Assembly (NCBI RefSeq): GCF_000418555.1
Contig: NZ_ATKM01000005.1
Span: forward strand, 124,001-188,000
Length of the DNA stretch: 64,000 nucleotides
Origin: Pseudomonas sp. P818
Lineage (GTDB): Bacteria > Pseudomonadota > Gammaproteobacteria > Pseudomonadales > Pseudomonadaceae
Reading direction: 5' to 3'
Below, one piece after another: positions 58,802-64,000 of this stretch. The position numbers and the translations under genes were made by a program. Each line of letters begins with the position of its first letter. Position 1 is the first letter of the stretch. The notes beneath the pieces are model-generated. The model did no database searches. It was not told the DNA's origin and saw nothing but the letters and a program-made list of their open reading frames with translations.

Positions 58802-59599
58802 TCAACGCACCACGAACACGTCGCACGGCGCCTTGTGCAGGAAGTGCTGCGCCAGGCTACCCAGCAGCGCCTGAGAGAAAGCGCTGCGGCCATGGCTGCC
58901 CAGCACCAGCAGTTCGCCACGGCGCGTCTTGATCTGCTCCTGCAGGCTGCGCAGGATGCCGCCCTGCAACACTTCGTGGCTCAGCTTGGGGCCGTCGGCC
59001 GGAAGCTTTTGCGCCTCGTCATGCATCAACTGGTCGATCAGCCCCTGCTGGGTCTCAAGCTGCAGCTCGACTTCCTGCGGTGTGCCCTTGTCCGGCTCGA
59101 ACACGTGCAGGGCATGCAGCTCGGCATCTCCGGGTAGCAGGAGATAGGCCTGCCCCAGGGCGCTGCAGGCGCACAGGGAAAAGTCGATTGCAGCCAGTGC
59201 GCGCTTGTAAGGCTGGAAGTCGTTACGCGCCACCAGTAGCAGTGGCACGGTGCAGCGACGGGCGATGCGGTCGAGGCTGGTGCCGGAGAAGAAGTCGTGG
59301 CGTTTATGATGCCCACCCAGCACCAGCAGGTCGCAGCCGCTGTCCTGTACCTGTTGCAGTACTACTTCCGAAGGCTTGCCACTGAGCATGCGCAGCTCGG
59401 TGCCGGGCGGGGCGTACTGGGTCAGGCTGCGATCCAGCGCCTGGCGTGCCTTTTCGTGCTGTTCGCTGCTCTCGCTCGGATCCAGCACATGCAGGATGGT
59501 CAGGCGGGCGTTGTGCTGTTGGGCCAGCTGAGTGGCGCGGCATAGCGCCATGTCGGCGGTGTCGCGCAAGTCATGAGCGATGAGGATGTGATTGAACAT
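58802..59599 (-). CDS. Universal stress protein (tandem UspA domains)
   Basis: The 265-residue cytoplasmic protein has two Usp folds (about 1-130 and 140-265). The second carries the ATP-binding GSHGRSAFSQALLGS motif (GxxGx9G(S/T), about 238-252); the first has GGHHKRHDFFSGTSLD (about 103-118). It corresponds to the P. aeruginosa PA5027-type stress protein, linked to anaerobic survival. A candidate ANR box lies upstream (59664-59677). Confidence 0.92.
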   Translation of the reverse strand: MFNHILIAHDLRDTADMALCRATQLAQQHNARLTILHVLDPSESSEQHEKARQALDRSLTQYAPPGTELRMLSGKPSEVVLQQVQDSGCDLLVLGGHHKRHDFFSGTSLDRIARRCTVPLLLVARNDFQPYKRALAAIDFSLCACSALGQAYLLLPGDAELHALHVFEPDKGTPQEVELQLETQQGLIDQLMHDEAQKLPADGPKLSHEVLQGGILRSLQEQIKTRRGELLVLGSHGRSAFSQALLGSLAQHFLHKAPCDVFVVR

Positions 59600-59635
59600 G
59601 GTGGCGGCTCTCCTGCCGATGCCCGTCGGCAATTT

Positions 59636-59677
59636 TATTGTGCCTGTTCAGATAGCCGCTCTTTTGACCTGTGGCAA
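59636..59677 (-). promoter_or_regulatory. Candidate ANR/FNR box and -10 for the stress protein gene
   Basis: TTGAC-CTGT-GGCAA (59664-59677) resembles the ANR consensus TTGAT-N4-ATCAA (7 of 10 positions). On the minus strand it lies about 30 bp upstream of ACAATA (59636-59641), close to the -41.5 geometry of a class II activator site. Confidence 0.4.
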
Positions 59678-59720
59678 GGTCGGGGACTGTTACCGATTGC
59701 GAATCCGCTAGCGACGCCGT

Positions 59721-60164
59721 TCAGCGTAAACGCAATTGGTAGTGGCCGCGACTTTCCGCGACCACTTCGCCGCTGCCGTCGGTCAGGTGCAGTTCGAGCA
59801 CATATTCGGCCTTGCCCAGCTGGCTTGCCTGTTCTTCCAGGCGGGCGATTTCCTCGGCCGAGAGACGTGCTTCGACTTGGATGTCGGCCATGGCCGGGCG
59901 GCGAAAGCGCAGGTTCATTTCCTTGATGATGGGGTAGAAGCGCTGGGCGTCGAAGCTGGTCAGGAACAGCGCGCCGCCGGGAATTTCCGCGAGGGTGAAG
60001 AGGGCGCCTGCATACATGCTGCCGATATGGTTCTGGTTGCCTTGCAGCGGCATGCGCAGGCGCACGAAACCAGGCTCCAGCACCTCGGCCTTGAGGCCGC
60101 TGTGTCTGACGAAGGCGATCTGTTCTTCGGTGAGTTGGCGAGCGATTTCCACGGGCAGCGGCAT
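59721..60164 (-). CDS. Hotdog-fold thioesterase-like protein (YiiD C-terminal / PaaI type)
   Basis: The 147-residue protein starts MPLPVEIARQLTEEQIAFVRH. The hotdog fold has GNQNHIGSMYAGALFTLAEIPGGAL (about 43-67) and FRRPAMADIQVEARLS. The family contains acyl-CoA thioesterases and proteins of unknown function. ATG 60164 is chosen since the longer frame runs into intergenic sequence. It lies alone between trxC and the stress protein gene. Confidence 0.82.
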   Translation of the reverse strand: MPLPVEIARQLTEEQIAFVRHSGLKAEVLEPGFVRLRMPLQGNQNHIGSMYAGALFTLAEIPGGALFLTSFDAQRFYPIIKEMNLRFRRPAMADIQVEARLSAEEIARLEEQASQLGKAEYVLELHLTDGSGEVVAESRGHYQLRLR

Positions 60165-60283
60165 GCTGAAACTCCTTGAACGGGTGCTTCGCCAGACTAA
60201 GGGGTGCCGCGCTCGCTGCAATTGACCGCAGCGCCCGTAGTGACTGGCCGAAGCGCTCAAGAGCCTCAGGTTACAGGTGCATC

Positions 60284-60718
60284 CTAGATGCCCTGCTGAC
60301 GCAGCCACGCCTGCAGTTGCGGTAGCGGCATGGCGCCACTCTGGCGGGCGACTTCGACGCTTCCCTTGAACAGGATCAGGCTGGGAATGGAGCGGATGCC
60401 CAGTTGCCCGGCCAGGTTGGGATTGGCTTCGCTGTCGAGCTTACCGAGGCGGCAACGGCCTCGCAGTTGTGCGGCTGCCTGCTGGAAGGTGGGTGCGAAG
60501 GCCTGGCAGGGGCCGCACCAACTGGCCCAGACATCCACCAGCAGCGGCAAATCGCCCTTGAGCTGGCTGGCGAAATTGCCTTGGGTGAGCGTTATGGGGG
60601 CAGCGGGCAGCACTTCACTCTTGCAGCGTCCGCAGCGTGGGGCGTCGCCCAGGCGCTCGGCGGGAATGCGGTTGAGCCCGTTGCAGTGTGGGCAGGGGAT
60701 TAGCAGGGGATCGCTCAT
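60284..60718 (-). CDS. trxC: Thioredoxin 2 (TrxC)
   Basis: Zinc-binding thioredoxin of 144 residues with N-terminal CPHC (about 9-12) and CGRC (about 29-32) zinc cysteines and active site WASWCGPCQAF (about 64-74). The cis-Pro is in IRSIPSLILF (about 108-117). It reduces disulfides in the cytoplasm, mostly under oxidative stress. Start MSDPLLIPCPHC at 60718. Confidence 0.96.
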   Translation of the reverse strand: MSDPLLIPCPHCNGLNRIPAERLGDAPRCGRCKSEVLPAAPITLTQGNFASQLKGDLPLLVDVWASWCGPCQAFAPTFQQAAAQLRGRCRLGKLDSEANPNLAGQLGIRSIPSLILFKGSVEVARQSGAMPLPQLQAWLRQQGI

Positions 60719-60729
60719 GATTCGGCTCC

Positions 60730-60926
60730 AGGGCACCTCTAAAAACTACCTGAGTTGCCATCACTGCGTTAAAAACAGACTCGGAGGCCGCTTGCGGCCA
60801 ACGCACTTTAGTGCGGCCCCGAGGGGCGAGCGGAGCGAGTCATGCTCATGTACAAAAGTACACTCCGCTTCCTCGCCTGTTTTTGCCTTGTGCTGACTGC
60901 CTCGCCTACGTTTTTAGAAGTGCCCT
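60730..60926. repeat. Intergenic repeat with terminal inverted repeats, copy 2
   Basis: AGGGCACCTCTAAAAAC (60730-60746) and GTTTTTAGAAGTGCCCT (60910-60926) are inverted repeats with one mismatch. The core shares AAAAACTACCTG, CGTTAAAAACAG, TGTTTTTGCCTTG and GCCTCGCCTACGTTTTT with the element at 664-810, plus an extra block with GCGGCC/CGCTTGCGGCC palindromes and a GTAC-AAAA-GTAC stem. It fills most of the trxC/metY gap. Confidence 0.75.
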
Positions 60927-60976
60927 CTAGTGGTTGTGACCGCTATCTGGAGCCGACGCAGCGGCTTTTCAAGCGG

Positions 60977-62254
60977 TCAGCCGCGCGCAGCCTCGAGAGC
61001 CTGGCTCAGGTCGGCGAGGATGTCGTCGATATGCTCGATGCCGATGGACAGGCGCACCATGTCGCGCGGTACGCCGGCCTTTTGCAGTTCCTCGTCGCTG
61101 AGCTGGCGGTGGGTGGTGGACGCCGGGTGGCAGGCCAGCGACTTGGCATCGCCGATATTGACCAGGCGCACCACCAGTTGCAGCGCATCGATGAAGCGTG
61201 CCCCGGCTTCCTGACCGCCCTGAATGCCGAAGGAGAGGATCGCCGCCGGCTTGCCGCCGAAGTAACGCTGGGCCAGCTCGTGTTCGGGATGAGCGGCCAG
61301 GCCGGCATATTTCACCCAGGCCACTTGCGGGTGATTTTGCAAATATTGCGCGACTTTCAGCGCGTTCTCGGTGTGCCGCTCCATGCGCAGGGCCAGGATT
61401 TCCAGACCTTGCAGGATGAGGAAGGCGTTGAACGGCGATAGCGCCGCGCCGGTGTTGCGCAGCGGTACCACGCGGCAGCGGCCGATGAAGGCAGCAGGGC
61501 CGAAGGCTTCGGTGTAGGTGACGCCGTGGTAGGAGGGATCGGGCGTGTTGAGCAGCGGGAAGCGCGCCTTGTTGTCGGCCCACGGAAATTTGCCGGAGTC
61601 GACCACGATGCCGCCGATGCTGGTGCCATGGCCACCGATGTACTTGGTCAGCGAGTGCACGACGATATCCGCGCCATGCTCGAACGGGCGGCAGAGAATC
61701 GGCGTGGCCACGGTGTTGTCGACGATCAGCGGCACGCCGTGGCGATGCGCGGCTTCAGCCAGTGCCTTGAGGTCGACGATGTTGCCGGCCGGGTTGCCGA
61801 TGGATTCGCAGAACACCGCCTTGGTGCGCTCGTCGATCAGTGCTTCCAGTGCGGCGATGTCATCGTGCGCGGCGAAGCGGGTCTGGATGCCGCAACGCGG
61901 CAGTGTATGGGCCAGCAGGTTGTAGGTGCCGCCGTAGAGCTTGGCCACCGAGACGATGTTGTCGCCGGCCTCGGCCACGGTCTGGATGGCATAGGTAATG
62001 GCGGCCATGCCGGAGGCCACGGCCAGCGCACCGACGCCGCCTTCAAGCGCCGCCACGCGCTCCTCGAGCACGGCGTTGGTCGGGTTCATGATGCGCGAAT
62101 AGATGTTGCCGGCGACTTTCAGGTCGAACAGATCGGCGCCGTGCTGGGTGTCGTCGAAGGCGAAGGAGCTGGTCTGGTAGATCGGTACCGCCACCGCCTT
62201 GGTGGTCGGGTCCGGGTCGTAGCCAGCGTGGATGGCCAGTGTTTCCAATTTCAT
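60977..62254 (-). CDS. metY: O-acetylhomoserine sulfhydrylase (MetY)
   Basis: PLP-dependent enzyme of 425 residues in the Cys/Met metabolism fold type I. The PLP lysine is in [15 protein letters not shown] (about 200-214); the start [20 protein letters not shown] and [18 protein letters not shown] (about 26-43) are typical. RSIEHIDDI-like substrate end [15 protein letters not shown] (about 403-417) is present. It makes homocysteine from O-acetylhomoserine and sulfide. P. aeruginosa PA5025 is the equivalent. Confidence 0.95.
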   Translation of the reverse strand: MKLETLAIHAGYDPDPTTKAVAVPIYQTSSFAFDDTQHGADLFDLKVAGNIYSRIMNPTNAVLEERVAALEGGVGALAVASGMAAITYAIQTVAEAGDNIVSVAKLYGGTYNLLAHTLPRCGIQTRFAAHDDIAALEALIDERTKAVFCESIGNPAGNIVDLKALAEAAHRHGVPLIVDNTVATPILCRPFEHGADIVVHSLTKYIGGHGTSIGGIVVDSGKFPWADNKARFPLLNTPDPSYHGVTYTEAFGPAAFIGRCRVVPLRNTGAALSPFNAFLILQGLEILALRMERHTENALKVAQYLQNHPQVAWVKYAGLAAHPEHELAQRYFGGKPAAILSFGIQGGQEAGARFIDALQLVVRLVNIGDAKSLACHPASTTHRQLSDEELQKAGVPRDMVRLSIGIEHIDDILADLSQALEAARG

Positions 62255-62376
62255 GCGCGCGTTCCTTCAGGGCAGATTGAAAGGATCGCAGCATGGATAA
62301 AGCAGCAAGGCCCGGTCAATGCGCTGAAGCAATGAAACGGGCCTCGGGTTAGAACATTGTATTCGCAGCTTATGCC

Positions 62377-64000
62377 CTAGATCGGCGTCAGCGGGAAGAA
62401 CCAGGGGATGACCAGCGTTGCCACGCCCCACAGCAGCAGGTTCAGCGGAATGCCGACCTTCATGAAGTCGGTGAAGCGATAGCCACCAGCGTTGTAGACG
62501 AAGGTGTTGGTCTGGTAGCCGATGGGGGTGGCAAAGCTGGCGCTGGCAGCGAACATCACCGCGACCACGAAGGCGCGCGGATCGACGCCCAGATGCTGAG
62601 CCATGCCGATGGCGATGGGCGTCACCAGCACCGCCACCGCGTTGTTCGACAGCATCTCGGTGAGGATCGAGGTGAACAGGTAGATGAAGCTCAGCATCAG
62701 CAGCGGCCCGGCCCAGGGCAGCCAGCCCATGACGTTCTCCACGAGCAGCTTGACCAGGCCGACCTTGTCCATGGCGATGCTGATGGCCAGCATGCCGAAG
62801 ATCAGGCTGAGGATCTTCCAGTCCACCGCCTTGTAGGCGTCTTCCACATCCAGACAGCGGGTAGCCAGTACGGTCACGGCGCCGATGATCGCCAGGCCCT
62901 CGATGGGCATCACGCCGAAGGCGGCCAGCAGCATCACGGCCAGGGTCGCGAGAATGGCAATGGGCGCCTTGTCGCGGCGGAAGGCACGCTCCTGCACGGC
63001 GTTGAGGCTGATCAGCTCGCCGTTGTCGGCGAAGCGCTTGATCTGCGCCGGGGTGCCTTCGACCAGCATCACGTCGCCGAACTGCAGCTCGAAGTCGTCG
63101 AGGTTGCCCTGCACGTTCTCGTCCTGGCGGTGCACGGCGAGCACGGCGATGCCATAGCGCGCGGTAAGGTCGAGGTCGCGCATGGGGCGGTGGCTGTAGC
63201 GCGAGTTACGTCCGACGATGGCCTCGGCGAGGATCACGTCATGGCTGCTGATGGTTTCGAAGGCGTCGCCACGGTTGAAGCTCAGATGGCCGCTTTCGCG
63301 TAGTTCCACCACATCCTTGACCTGGCCGTGCAGCACCAGCCGGTCGCCGCTGGCCAGCAGGGTGTCGGCGCCGGGTTCGGTCAGTTCCTGCTCGTCACGG
63401 AACAGCTTGAGCACCTGCAGGCCGCTACCCCCGTTGAGGTTGGCCTCGTGCAGGGTCTTGCCGATCATCGGCGAGTCGTGCGGCACCAGCAGTTCGGTCA
63501 TGAAGGTACGCGACAGGTCCGGGCGCAGTTGGCGTGACAGAGTCTCGCGTTCGGGCAGCAGATGGCGGCCGATGGTCAGCAGGTAGAGCATGCCGACCGT
63601 CGCCATGACCAGGCCAACGCCGGTGATTTCGAAGATGCCAAAGGGCGCCATGCCGGCCTTGCGTGCCACGCCGTCGACCAGAATGTTGGTCGAGGTGCCG
63701 ATCATGGTCAGGGTGCCGCCGAGAATGGTGGCGTAGGACAGCGGAATCAGCAGCTTGGATGGCAGGGTGCCGGCACGACGCGCCAGGGCGATGGCCACCG
63801 GGGTGAGGATGGCCACCACCGGTGTGTTGTTCAGGCAGGCGGACACCACCAGCGCGGTGACGGTAAGGCCTGTAAGGACGCGGATCGGGCTGGTGCCGAC
63901 CAGATTGCCCAACCAGTTGCCGAGGGCGTCGATGCAGCCGGTACGTTCCAGGGCGGCAGAAAGCACGAACATGCAGGCGATGGTCACCGGCGCCGAGTTC
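62377..64000 (-). CDS. SLC13-family permease with TrkA-C domains (5' end outside the window)
   Basis: Partial gene: the frame is open to the window edge and lacks its start, which lies beyond 64000. At least 541 residues are seen. Membrane helices surround two RCK-C/TrkA-C regulatory domains (about 170-330 of the visible part, with GDRLVLHGQVKDVVELRESG and GDVMLVEGTPAQIKRFADNG). The final part has SIAMDKVGLVKLLVENVMGW and the SLC13 signature SFATPIGYQTNTFVYNAGGY (about 493-512). It is a Na+/anion (sulfate or dicarboxylate) transporter candidate; substrate not determined. Confidence 0.9.
   Translation of the reverse strand, partial: NSAPVTIACMFVLSAALERTGCIDALGNWLGNLVGTSPIRVLTGLTVTALVVSACLNNTPVVAILTPVAIALARRAGTLPSKLLIPLSYATILGGTLTMIGTSTNILVDGVARKAGMAPFGIFEITGVGLVMATVGMLYLLTIGRHLLPERETLSRQLRPDLSRTFMTELLVPHDSPMIGKTLHEANLNGGSGLQVLKLFRDEQELTEPGADTLLASGDRLVLHGQVKDVVELRESGHLSFNRGDAFETISSHDVILAEAIVGRNSRYSHRPMRDLDLTARYGIAVLAVHRQDENVQGNLDDFELQFGDVMLVEGTPAQIKRFADNGELISLNAVQERAFRRDKAPIAILATLAVMLLAAFGVMPIEGLAIIGAVTVLATRCLDVEDAYKAVDWKILSLIFGMLAISIAMDKVGLVKLLVENVMGWLPWAGPLLMLSFIYLFTSILTEMLSNNAVAVLVTPIAIGMAQHLGVDPRAFVVAVMFAASASFATPIGYQTNTFVYNAGGYRFTDFMKVGIPLNLLLWGVATLVIPWFFPLTPI

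Overview
The window is chromosomal DNA of a Pseudomonas, most likely from the P. mendocina / P. oleovorans / P. pseudoalcaligenes side of the genus (inference from protein content and gene order; no 16S gene is present). The core gene order hslV - SPOR protein - argS - priA - rpmE - malic enzyme - ponA - pilMNOPQ - aroK - aroB - DamX-like - gltB - gltD - hemE is the one known from P. aeruginosa. It resumes at the right end with the ParA-like ATPase, universal stress protein and metY genes.

Layout. 1-27.9 kb: housekeeping genes (proteolysis, arginyl-tRNA synthetase, replication restart, ribosomal protein L31, malic enzyme, PBP1A, the type IV pilus alignment and secretin operon, shikimate pathway, glutamate synthase, uroporphyrinogen decarboxylase). 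28.4-56.9 kb: a specialised-metabolite cluster of 34 genes. 57.1-64 kb: housekeeping again (ParA-like ATPase, lipoprotein, universal stress protein, thioesterase-fold protein, TrxC, MetY, and a SLC13 permease cut by the window end).

The cluster is the most interesting part. A 23-gene minus-strand run (56.9 down to 37.0 kb, most genes overlapping by about 4 bp) is a complete aryl polyene (APE) pathway. It has a chain-length factor, acyltransferase, two ACPs, an AMP ligase fused to a dehydratase, an aromatic amino acid ammonia lyase, thioesterase, LolA-like carrier, MMPL exporter, methyltransferase, a flavoprotein with the halogenase WxWxIP motif, two ketosynthases, a dehydratase and a ketoreductase. 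Next to it lie four plus-strand genes (28.4-31.9 kb) with a dialkylresorcinol (DAR) DarA/DarB pair and a BtrH-like protein. A six-gene minus operon (32.0-36.4 kb) follows, with an extra ketosynthase, a truncated KS-like protein, a third ACP, a third hotdog dehydratase and an ABC exporter. Together they suggest a membrane pigment in which an aryl polyene acid is esterified to a dialkylresorcinol, like arcuflavin or flexirubin, and possibly halogenated. A sigma70-like promoter with a 14-bp palindrome over its -35 side precedes the APE operon.

Non-coding structure of note includes three copies of one intergenic repeat family, one of them in frame inside the APE ligase gene. A second, CCCTCTCCCC-type hairpin repeat lies in frame at the 5' end of the LolA-like gene. 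There are a terminator hairpin inside a signal-peptide coding region, a ten-unit GCACCT microsatellite in the DamX-like gene, and several clear rho-independent terminators. No tRNA, rRNA, CRISPR array or insertion sequence was seen. No gene-free stretch exceeds 300 bases.
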